The notes below the pieces were generated by a model. The model saw only the letters and a list, made by a program, of their open reading frames with translations. It was not told the DNA's origin and searched no databases. From Marinilabiliales bacterium (GTDB lineage: Bacteria > Bacteroidota > Bacteroidia > Bacteroidales > SZUA-534): a DNA stretch of 64,000 bases. Position numbers and translations under genes: made by a program. The DNA lies in the NCBI GenBank assembly GCA_003512955.1, contig DOTG01000016.1:76857-140856 (forward strand), given 5' to 3'. Positions 34,326 to 41,625 of the stretch are shown here, one piece after another; the stretch's first letter is position 1; each line of letters opens with the position of its first letter.

Positions 34326-35440
34326 TGAATATTTTTTTTGCTGGTAATTTTCCTCCTCCTATTCATGGTGTAGCTATTATAAATAGTTTACTTTATAATG
34401 GATTAAAGAAAAGGGGCTTACGAATATATAGATTAATAACAAATACTTCAAATGATTTTCAAGATTTTAGTTATCAGGGAAGTCTGTCATTTAGAAAATT
34501 CATAATTACATCTTATCAGTCAATTAAAGGTACATTAATATTATGTATCAAGCAACCAAATGTTATATATTTAGTTCCAGGTGAGTCTTTTTTTGGTTTT
34601 TTAAGATTTATTCCATTTATTTTAATAGGTAAGGCTTTTAAGAAGAAAGTTATTTTACATTTTCACGGTGAAGTTTTTCTAAAAAATTATATTTCTTATT
34701 CGAGTTTCAAAAAAAGTATAATTGCCTATTCTTTAAGAAATGCAACTAAATTAATAGTTCTTGGACAAACTTATGTTGAAAAATTTTCGAAAACATTTGA
34801 TAATTGTGAAAGTAAACTCACAATATGTATGAATGGAATTTCGAATGAATATTTAGCAAATGATTTGATAGTTAAAAGAAAAGTTAATGAGATTAAGGAT
34901 GGACATGAATTGAAAATCCTTTTTTTAAGCAATTTAATGGAGTCTAAAGGGGTTTTAGATTTATTTGATTCAATTGAATATTTGAATCAGTCTGGGCTTA
35001 ATTATAGGATTGATTTGTGTGGAGCAATTGAACCTGAAATTAGTGAATTGGTCAACGAAAAAATATTGAAATATTCAAAATATGTTACATATCATGGTAC
35101 TGTCAACGGTTTAGTTAAAAAGAAAATCTTAGAGAACTCTCATGTGCTTTGCCTCCCTACCTATATGCCCAGTGAGGCTCAGCCTGTATCAATTATGGAG
35201 GCAATGGCTAATGGAATTGCTGTTGTTGTTACAGATGTTGGTGGAATAAGAGATATTTTTGATCAGAATGAAAACGGTTTTTTTTGTTATGTAAAAGAAC
35301 CATCATCAATTGCAGAATCAATTATTAAATGTTATAACAAATATGAAAGTATCGCTCAGAACAATTATTTAAAAGCAATTGATAAATTTGAAGAAACTAA
35401 ATTCATTCAAAGAGTTAATACGATTATCATTGAGTCTTAA
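34325..35440 (+). CDS. Glycosyltransferase family 4
   Basis: A 371-residue GT-B protein with NFPPPIHGVAIINSLL near the N-terminus, an internal HFHGEVF, and the donor-domain stretch FLSNLMESKGVLDLFDSIEYL, LPTYMPSEAQPVSIMEAMANGIAVVVTDVGG. The latter holds the E-x7-E motif of retaining enzymes. The start is the ATG that overlaps the previous stop codon as TGATG. Very AT-rich, like its neighbours. Confidence 0.88.
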   Translation: MNIFFAGNFPPPIHGVAIINSLLYNGLKKRGLRIYRLITNTSNDFQDFSYQGSLSFRKFIITSYQSIKGTLILCIKQPNVIYLVPGESFFGFLRFIPFILIGKAFKKKVILHFHGEVFLKNYISYSSFKKSIIAYSLRNATKLIVLGQTYVEKFSKTFDNCESKLTICMNGISNEYLANDLIVKRKVNEIKDGHELKILFLSNLMESKGVLDLFDSIEYLNQSGLNYRIDLCGAIEPEISELVNEKILKYSKYVTYHGTVNGLVKKKILENSHVLCLPTYMPSEAQPVSIMEAMANGIAVVVTDVGGIRDIFDQNENGFFCYVKEPSSIAESIIKCYNKYESIAQNNYLKAIDKFEETKFIQRVNTIIIES

Positions 35441-35449
35441 TTATAGAAA

Positions 35450-37384
35450 ATGTTTGGGTATTCTCTAATACTTGACGATAATAAGAAGAGTTTAATTCTT
35501 TTAATAGGAGTTGTACTGTATTTTTTGAAATCCATATTTAATTACTTAGGTAGTTTCTCCTATTTTATTTTACTATTTGGAATATTGATAAATTTATCTA
35601 ATTTAAATATTTCATTGGGTAAAATTTTTGTTAAATATTTTAAAACAATACTTATAGTAATTATATTATTCTTTTTCAGTTCGTTATGCTACATAGATAG
35701 TGTTTATATAATAAAAGAACTATTTCGATTAGTAGTTTTTATTATGATAGTTGTTTTTATAACTGCAAATATATCATTTAATATAGATAACATTATAAAA
35801 AGGCAATTTACGATATTCATAATTTCTTCTATTTTCATTGTTGGGTTTGCAAATCTTATAAAACTAGTACAAAATGAAAATGTTTTAATTTTTTTAAAAC
35901 AAGAGCTTAAAATATCTAATTCATTCTCTTTTATAGATGATCAAAATATTTATGCGTTATATATGCTTATTGCTCTTATTCTGTCTATCAGTCAGGTAAA
36001 GGAGTGGAAGTCATCTTTGTTTTTCAATTTGATTAATCTTGTATTTATCATTAATATTTTACTATCTGGTTCAAGAAGAGCTATTTTTGTATTGCCGATA
36101 ATTGGTATTGTATATGTTTATTTAAGTATTAAAAGGAAGTTGTTTTTTAATATTATTGTATTATGCTTTATTTCGATAATTACCGGTTTAATAGTTGCTG
36201 AATCAGTTAAATTACTAGAAAGAAAAGATTTAGCTTTTTATAATAAAGTAGAGGAAAGGTATAGTTCAGTGGTAGGTGAGTCGAATTTAAGAAAATTTGG
36301 GTTTATTGCTGACTATGTTAGAAATATTAATTACACTGATGAAAATTTAATTCATAACGGAGATATTAGAAAGGGTTTGAAATATTGGAGGAATTGGTCA
36401 GATGATGCAGAATTAACAATATATAAAGAGAATACAAAAAAATATCTCCATTTAAAAAGGACACAAGGGAATGGGGGAGACTGGCAATTGGTTTACAATG
36501 GTCCTGATATTGTATTTTATGCAAATCATGAGTATACATTAACATTTGATGTTAGAATTAATAATGGAGATTCTGATTCTTTTCAAGTTGGTTGGTGGAT
36601 TAAGGATGGAGACTTTCCTTTAGAGCAGAATCTTTATCTAAGAAAGGAATTTATTTCTCGGAATGATGGTTTTTTGACATGTAAAGTTGAATTTAGTTTT
36701 CAACAAAATCACGTTGAGCCTTTGGGATTTATTCATTCTTTAAAAGATGGGACTGACTTGCTTATAAGAAATATCCAATTGCTTGATAACGATAATAGTC
36801 AAAAATTATCACCATATCTTTATGTTTATAGGATGGAGAAAGACATTGTTGGGGCTATTGATAAGATAAATCCACCCTTAATTAAATCGTCTTATAATAG
36901 CCAAGATTCTGAAAATAAGTTTTTGCAATTGGATGATTCCAGGTCAAGAAGATGGCAATATGCCCTCGAACTCTGGCAAACAAAATACCAATGGTACCAT
37001 AAACTATTTGGGCATGGTTTTGATTATTTAGAATGGTATGGTGAAAAGTTTTTTAACGACCCCAGAAGATACGATTATCCCCATAATCCAATAATTTCAT
37101 CCTTTTTATATTCCGGGTTTGTAGGGGGGCTATTTTATATTTACTTTCTGGTAATGGTATTTTATTATTATTGGAAATATCGTAAACACCATATGGTTTT
37201 CTTTTTAATGTATTTGGTAACTTTCTTTTTTATGATGTTTAGCGGAAATAGTCATTTTAGCGTTCCAATTTTTACTTTCTTATCTTTGATTCCGTTTTTA
37301 ACAAGATACTATATTAAATCTGGGAAGTTAATTAATGAAAAAAATGCAATATCAGGTAACAGCAACAATAGTTACATTCAATAA
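35450..37384 (+). CDS. O-antigen ligase/polymerase-like membrane protein with embedded CBM-like domain
   Basis: A 644-residue protein. Residues 1-250 and 545-630 are membrane segments with the Wzy/WaaL-type motifs SGSRRAIFVLP and YPHNPIISSFLYSGFVGG. Between them, about residues 299-445 form a soluble block that starts LIHNGDIRKGLKYWRNW and continues with ELTIY, LHLKRTQGNGGDW, YTLTFDVRINNGD and LIRNIQL. That order (N-G-D/F, W, beta-strand pairs) is typical of CBM4/9-like carbohydrate-binding jelly rolls. The block sits where Wzy/WaaL proteins have their large periplasmic loop. The C-terminal membrane part closely resembles the polymerase half of the fused protein at 41626. Function of the inserted domain is unknown. 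Confidence 0.78.
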   Translation: MFGYSLILDDNKKSLILLIGVVLYFLKSIFNYLGSFSYFILLFGILINLSNLNISLGKIFVKYFKTILIVIILFFFSSLCYIDSVYIIKELFRLVVFIMIVVFITANISFNIDNIIKRQFTIFIISSIFIVGFANLIKLVQNENVLIFLKQELKISNSFSFIDDQNIYALYMLIALILSISQVKEWKSSLFFNLINLVFIINILLSGSRRAIFVLPIIGIVYVYLSIKRKLFFNIIVLCFISIITGLIVAESVKLLERKDLAFYNKVEERYSSVVGESNLRKFGFIADYVRNINYTDENLIHNGDIRKGLKYWRNWSDDAELTIYKENTKKYLHLKRTQGNGGDWQLVYNGPDIVFYANHEYTLTFDVRINNGDSDSFQVGWWIKDGDFPLEQNLYLRKEFISRNDGFLTCKVEFSFQQNHVEPLGFIHSLKDGTDLLIRNIQLLDNDNSQKLSPYLYVYRMEKDIVGAIDKINPPLIKSSYNSQDSENKFLQLDDSRSRRWQYALELWQTKYQWYHKLFGHGFDYLEWYGEKFFNDPRRYDYPHNPIISSFLYSGFVGGLFYIYFLVMVFYYYWKYRKHHMVFFLMYLVTFFFMMFSGNSHFSVPIFTFLSLIPFLTRYYIKSGKLINEKNAISGNSNNSYIQ

Positions 37385-38162
37385 TGATCATAGTATATTA
37401 AGGAAAACAATTGATAGTTTTTTAGAAACGACCATGGAATGTTTTCTTTATATAGTTGATAATTCCCCCAATCGATCCATAGAGTCTTTATGTAATGATG
37501 ATAAAATTGAATATATCTTCGCCGGGTGTAATAAAGGCTTTGGCTTTGGTCATAATATAATATTACGGCAAAAAGAAAAACTTGGAAAATATCATCTTAT
37601 TTTAAACCCCGATATTGTAATTCCAAAAGGTGTTTTAGAAGAATTAGTAGGGTATTATGAAAATAATCCTGAAATTGGAATGCTAACACCAAGGATTTTC
37701 TTTCCGGATGATACAATTCAATATTTGCCTAAAATTTTGCCAATTCCATTAAACTTAATTATTCGATTTTTACCTTTTTTGCAACCATTTTTTAGAAAAA
37801 GAGCAGATAATTATATTTTAAAAAATGCAAAATATGATGAGCCTTTCAAAATTGGAATTCTATCAGGGTGTTTCATGTTAGTAAAAACAGATAAACTAAA
37901 AGATCATTTGTTTGATGAGCGGTTTTTCATGTATTTCGAAGATGTGGATTTTTCAAGAAGGATTGGAATGGAAAATGATTTAGTGATGTATCCCTTTGTA
38001 CATGTGTACCATGATTACGGAAGGGGAGCACATCAAAGTTATTTCTTATTTAAAATTTTTTTAAATTCGTTACTCAAATATTTTAATAAATGGGGTTGGG
38101 TTTTCGATGGATACAGACGACAAAAGAATAAGAAAATTATAATGCAATTTAATGGAAAATAG
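37335..38162 (+). CDS. Glycosyltransferase family 2 (rhamnosyltransferase/WbbL-like)
   Basis: A 275-residue GT2 enzyme with VTATIVTFNNDHSIL, YIVDNSPNRSIE, GCNKGFGFGHNI and LNPDIVIPKG, the motif set of WbbL/RfbF-like transferases, then GACFMLV-like GILSGCFMLVKTD and FFMYFEDVDFSRRIG. This group often transfers L-rhamnose or a related deoxysugar. Its first 50 bp overlap the preceding gene, an unusually long overlap; an in-frame ATG 9 bp later is equally possible. Overlaps the epimerase gene at its 3' end. Confidence 0.88.
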   Translation: MKKMQYQVTATIVTFNNDHSILRKTIDSFLETTMECFLYIVDNSPNRSIESLCNDDKIEYIFAGCNKGFGFGHNIILRQKEKLGKYHLILNPDIVIPKGVLEELVGYYENNPEIGMLTPRIFFPDDTIQYLPKILPIPLNLIIRFLPFLQPFFRKRADNYILKNAKYDEPFKIGILSGCFMLVKTDKLKDHLFDERFFMYFEDVDFSRRIGMENDLVMYPFVHVYHDYGRGAHQSYFLFKIFLNSLLKYFNKWGWVFDGYRRQKNKKIIMQFNGK

Positions 38163-39033
38163 AAATATTCTAATCACTGGTGCCAACTCATTTATAGGCT
38201 CCTATTTCAAAAATAACTCCCCTCAATTTCAAGTATCTGAAGTTGATTTACTTTCAAACAAGCCTGAGGAAATTGATTTTAAGGAGACTGATGTAGTTTT
38301 TCACGTGGCAGCCATTGTACACCAGGACAAAGCCATTCCGGAATCAATATACTTTGAAGTGAATTCTGACTTGGCAATTGCTGTTGCTCAAAAAGCGAAA
38401 CAGGATGGAGTCAAACAATTTGTTTTTATGAGCACGGTGAAAGTTTATGGGGAAAACAGTACCGAAGAAAAACCTTGGTCTGAAGATTCAGATTGTTTTC
38501 CATCCGATGCCTATGGAAAAAGTAAATTGGATGCTGAAAAGCGAGTCCTGGATTTGGCAGATGAAACTTTTATTGTAACTATAATCCGTACACCCGTAGT
38601 TTATGGGGCAGGAGTAAAGGGAAACATCCAAAGGATAGCCAGATTGGTTAAAAAGGCAAAGGTGTTGCCTTTAAAAGGAATCGATAATAAAAGGGCAATG
38701 GTTTATATTGGTAACTTGGTAGCACTTATTCAGGAGGCTATTAACCAACAAAAAGGAGGTATTCTTTTGGCTGGTGATGGCCAATTACTCAGTACATCGG
38801 AATTTGTGAACCTGTTAATTAAAGCAGGATCCGAAAAGCGTTTTTTTATTCGCTTCCCTAAAATATTTCAATTAGTCATAAAATTGATAAAACCAGGTTT
38901 TTATAATCGATTGTTTGGAAGTATGGTTATTGACAATTCAAAAACGTTTACTATGTTGAATTATAGTCCACCCTACAAGCCCGAACAAGGTTTTAACGAA
39001 ATAATGGAGTCAATTAATCAAAATATTTTATAA
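38152..39033 (+). CDS. NAD-dependent sugar epimerase/reductase (WbpV/FnlB-like SDR)
   Basis: A 293-residue extended SDR: ITGANSFIGSYF at the N-terminus, VFHVAAIVHQDK, MSTVKVYGENS and the catalytic YGKSK. Proteins of this type, found directly before a WbpL-like initiating transferase, reduce UDP-4-keto-6-deoxy-HexNAc to UDP-QuiNAc/FucNAc, which the next enzyme loads onto undecaprenyl phosphate. The stop TAA overlaps the ATG of the truncated WbpL head (TAATG), which fits the usual pair arrangement. Assignment to a given sugar is not possible from sequence alone. Confidence 0.83.
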   Translation: MENRNILITGANSFIGSYFKNNSPQFQVSEVDLLSNKPEEIDFKETDVVFHVAAIVHQDKAIPESIYFEVNSDLAIAVAQKAKQDGVKQFVFMSTVKVYGENSTEEKPWSEDSDCFPSDAYGKSKLDAEKRVLDLADETFIVTIIRTPVVYGAGVKGNIQRIARLVKKAKVLPLKGIDNKRAMVYIGNLVALIQEAINQQKGGILLAGDGQLLSTSEFVNLLIKAGSEKRFFIRFPKIFQLVIKLIKPGFYNRLFGSMVIDNSKTFTMLNYSPPYKPEQGFNEIMESINQNIL

Positions 39034-39224
39034 TGTTATTGTATCTATTGATTGCCTGTTTTGTGGTTACATTTATTTTAACTGCTTTTGTCCGCCAGCT
39101 AGCCATTAAAAAAAACATTTTAGACAACCCAAACGAGCGCAGTTCACATACCGTTCCAACCCCTAGGGATGAAATTAAACATTGCATAGGTGGGGCAAGT
39201 ATCGATATATTTATGATTGAATAA
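39033..39224 (+). pseudogene. Truncated 5' fragment of a WbpL/WecA-like transferase gene
   Basis: The first 45 residues (FVRQLAIKKNILDNPNERSS to HTVPTPR) match the N-terminus of the intact gene at 40591; after that the frame runs into 18 unrelated residues and stops. The break coincides exactly with the end of a 34-bp sequence repeated in the intact gene. The fragment keeps the normal TAATG junction with the epimerase gene, so it is the original gene head, cut off by an insertion that carried a second head. Confidence 0.85.
39135..39168 (+). repeat. Left 34-bp direct repeat bordering the insertion
   Basis: It begins GAGCGCAGTTCACATACC and ends CCAACCCCTAGGG, identical to 40684-40717. With one mismatch the match extends five further bases upstream (CCCAAY). 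Sequence beyond CTAGGG differs completely between the two copies. Confidence 0.95.
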
Positions 39225-39243
39225 AGTAAATATTATTGAAACT

Positions 39244-39276
39244 CTTCAATTATAACTGAAGAAAATATTACATTTG
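39244..39276 (+). promoter_or_regulatory. Palindrome and -7 box upstream of DUF4143 ATPase 1
   Basis: CTTCAATTATAACTGAAG (39244-39261) is an 18-bp palindrome with one mismatched pair. Seven bases later comes TACATTTG (39269-39276), a perfect TAnnTTTG box, 23 nt before the start codon. TTCAATTATA (39245-39254) is mirrored again by TATAATTGAA at 39291-39300, which touches the ATG. This looks like a promoter with operator half-sites. Confidence 0.55.
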
Positions 39277-39299
39277 CAATAAGCTTAAAGTATAATTGA

Positions 39300-40538
39300 A
39301 TGACTGAATATATCGAAAGACCTCTATATATTGAGAGAATTAAACCCTTTATCGGAAAATCTCTGATAAAAGTATTAGTCGGTCAACGAAGAGTGGGCAA
39401 GAGCTATTTATTGATGCAGTTGAAGGATCTAATTCATACGCAATCGCCAGAAACTCAAATTGTTTATATCAATAAAGAGCAGAATGAGTTTTCTTCCATT
39501 GCAAATTCTGACGATTTATTTGCCTATTTGAAAGAAAATATAAAAGGAGAGGTTAATGTTGCTCTCTTTATTGATGAGATACAAGATATCGAATCTTTTG
39601 AAATTACGTTAAGGGATTTGGTAACGCGTAAAAACTTCGATATTTATTGTACCGGCAGCAATGCCAACTTGCTTTCGGGTGAATTGGCCACTTTTTTAAG
39701 TGGACGGTATATCGAAGTAAAAGTATTTGGTCTTAGCTATAAGGAGTATATGTTGTTTCATAATTTGAGTGATTCGGGAAGTACTTTTCAGAATTATTTA
39801 ATGTTTGGGGGGCTTCCATACCTTATTAATCTGAATCATGATATTCCGATTGCCTATGAGTATTTGACTAACATATACAATACTATCCTGCTTAAAGATG
39901 TAGTAAGCCGTTTCAATGTTCGAAATGTGAAATTTTTGGAAAACTTAGTTGCTTTTTTGGCAGATAATATGAGCAATATTGTTTCCTCAAAAAAAATCAG
40001 TGAATACCTGAAATCACAAAAGATAAATATTTCTACTCAGGTGGTAATTGACTATTTGGGATATCTTGAGGCCTCATACCTGATTTTTAAAGTGAAACGG
40101 ACCGGGATTGAAGGAAAAAAAGTATTTGAAATAGGAGAAAAATATTTTTTTGAAGATATTGGTATCCGAAATGCCATAGCTGGTTATAGCACAAACGATA
40201 TCCATAAAATACTTGAAAATGTGGTTTACTTGCATTTGCGAATGGCAGGATATTCAGTTACGGTTGGTTTGGAGGGGAACAAGGAAGTTGATTTTATTGC
40301 ACAAAAAGCAGGAGAAAAAATATATGTACAAGTCGCTTATTTACTGATCAATCAGGAAACGATTGATCGAGAATTTGGAAATCTTCTGAATATTTTCGAT
40401 AACTATCCAAAATATGTAGTGACCATGGATGAATTAGCAGAAACATCGGCTTACAAAGGAATTGTACGGATGCATGTCAAAGATTTTTGTTTAAAAATGG
40501 TTAACTCGGTAAATATGGGTTTTTCAGAATTGAAGTAG
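39300..40538 (+). CDS. AAA ATPase with C-terminal DUF4143 domain (ATPase 1)
   Basis: A 412-residue P-loop ATPase: Walker A GQRRVGKS (28-35), Walker B ALFIDEIQDIESFE (about 98-111), a sensor-like CTGSNANLLSGELATFLSGR, then the DUF4143 part containing a winged-helix-like segment and the nuclease-like stretch EVDFIAQKAGEKIYVQVAY. In the last motif the usual E-x-K is replaced by Q-V-A, so nuclease activity is doubtful. The cellular role of this very common Bacteroidota family is unknown. Here it is the only complete foreign gene on a 1,549-bp insertion that split the WbpL-like gene. Confidence 0.85.
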   Translation: MTEYIERPLYIERIKPFIGKSLIKVLVGQRRVGKSYLLMQLKDLIHTQSPETQIVYINKEQNEFSSIANSDDLFAYLKENIKGEVNVALFIDEIQDIESFEITLRDLVTRKNFDIYCTGSNANLLSGELATFLSGRYIEVKVFGLSYKEYMLFHNLSDSGSTFQNYLMFGGLPYLINLNHDIPIAYEYLTNIYNTILLKDVVSRFNVRNVKFLENLVAFLADNMSNIVSSKKISEYLKSQKINISTQVVIDYLGYLEASYLIFKVKRTGIEGKKVFEIGEKYFFEDIGIRNAIAGYSTNDIHKILENVVYLHLRMAGYSVTVGLEGNKEVDFIAQKAGEKIYVQVAYLLINQETIDREFGNLLNIFDNYPKYVVTMDELAETSAYKGIVRMHVKDFCLKMVNSVNMGFSELK

Positions 40539-40590
40539 AGGTAACCCTCTTTAAATGATTTTGTTTCAATAAATAAAAGATTAATAAACT

Positions 40591-41568
40591 ATGAGTATTT
40601 TACTTTTATTTTTTTTATCATTAGGTTTAACCTATTTAGTCCGCCAACTGGCCCTCAAAAAAAATATTATTGATAATCCCAATGAGCGCAGTTCACATAC
40701 CGTTCCAACCCCTAGGGGAGGTGGGGTGGCCATTGTATTAACCTGGTTCGGGGGTCTCACATACCTATTTCTGCATAAACAAATTGAAACAAATCTATTT
40801 TTTGCTTTATTGTCTGGCGTAGTTTTGGCCTTGGTCAGTTTATTGGATGATGTTTTCGATTTAAAACCGAAAGTCCGCATTTTGGCTCAAGCCATTTCAG
40901 CACTGGGAGCCCTTTATTTTTTAGGAGGTTTCCAATTTTCGCCCAATTTCCATAGCCCAATTGTGTTTTGGCTTTTAAATATTGGAGTTTTTATTGGTAT
41001 CATTTGGTTTATCAACCTTTTTAATTTTTTGGATGGAATTGATGCTTATGCTTCGCAGGAAGCCATTTTGGTATCCTTGGGTATCTTTTTTATCGTTGGT
41101 CAACCCATTTTATGGGTTTTAATGGCATCGGTAGCCGGTTTTTTGGTCTGGAACTGGCCCAAAGCCAAAATATTTATGGGTGACGTGGGGAGCACCCAAC
41201 TGGGGTTTGTGCTAGTTGTTTTTGGGATATATTTTCATAACCAGCAATCGTTTAATATAACTAATTGGTTGTTATTAACTTCTCTCTTTTGGTTCGATGC
41301 CACTTTAACGCTCTACCGTAGGTGGCGAAATAAAGAACGGTTAAGCGTAGCTCATCGGAAACATGCCTACCAACGGTTGGCACAAGGAGGATTTTCACAT
41401 TTGAAGGTAGATTTATTGGCTATTGGAACGAATGTTTTTTTAATCGGATTGGTATTACTGAATCATTATTATCTAAAACAAGGGATTGTTCTTTTATTAA
41501 TTGTAATAGGTGTCTTGTTCCTCATTAATAGCCGGATTGATAAAATTTTTCAATTTAAAAAGGATTAG
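40591..41568 (+). CDS. WecA/WbpL-like polyprenyl-phosphate HexNAc-1-phosphate transferase
   Basis: A 325-residue integral membrane enzyme of the MraY/WecA family (GT4-type PNPT) that starts repeat units on undecaprenyl phosphate. DNPNERSSHTVPTPRGGG holds the conserved H-x-x-P-T-P-R/GGG, LLDDVFDL the DDxxD-like metal site, NLFNFLDGIDAYA the second acidic site and FMGDVGS the third; SVAHRKHAYQRL is the cytosolic HxxxH-type loop. The gene is full length. Its first 42 codons come from an incoming second head, while the remainder is presumably the original gene body, joined at a 34-bp repeat. It probably uses UDP-QuiNAc/FucNAc made by the epimerase upstream. Confidence 0.88.
   Translation: MSILLLFFLSLGLTYLVRQLALKKNIIDNPNERSSHTVPTPRGGGVAIVLTWFGGLTYLFLHKQIETNLFFALLSGVVLALVSLLDDVFDLKPKVRILAQAISALGALYFLGGFQFSPNFHSPIVFWLLNIGVFIGIIWFINLFNFLDGIDAYASQEAILVSLGIFFIVGQPILWVLMASVAGFLVWNWPKAKIFMGDVGSTQLGFVLVVFGIYFHNQQSFNITNWLLLTSLFWFDATLTLYRRWRNKERLSVAHRKHAYQRLAQGGFSHLKVDLLAIGTNVFLIGLVLLNHYYLKQGIVLLLIVIGVLFLINSRIDKIFQFKKD
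40684..40717 (+). repeat. Right 34-bp direct repeat bordering the insertion
   Basis: Identical to 39135-39168. It encodes ERSSHTVPTPR, the most conserved part of the enzyme, which could be a site of homologous crossover or of a dedicated recombination event. Confidence 0.95.
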
Positions 41569-41584
41569 TTTGTTACAATTAATT

Positions 41585-41612
41585 ATTCGTGTAAATTCGT
41601 GTCATTAGAGGC
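41585..41612 (+). repeat. Dispersed intergenic repeat (copy of the gmd-fcl element)
   Basis: ATTCGTGTAAATTCGTGTCA followed by TTAGAGGC resembles the reverse complement of 16799-16831. It lies between the WbpL-like gene and the fused polymerase gene. Confidence 0.5.
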
Positions 41613-41625
41613 TAAATAATCTTTC

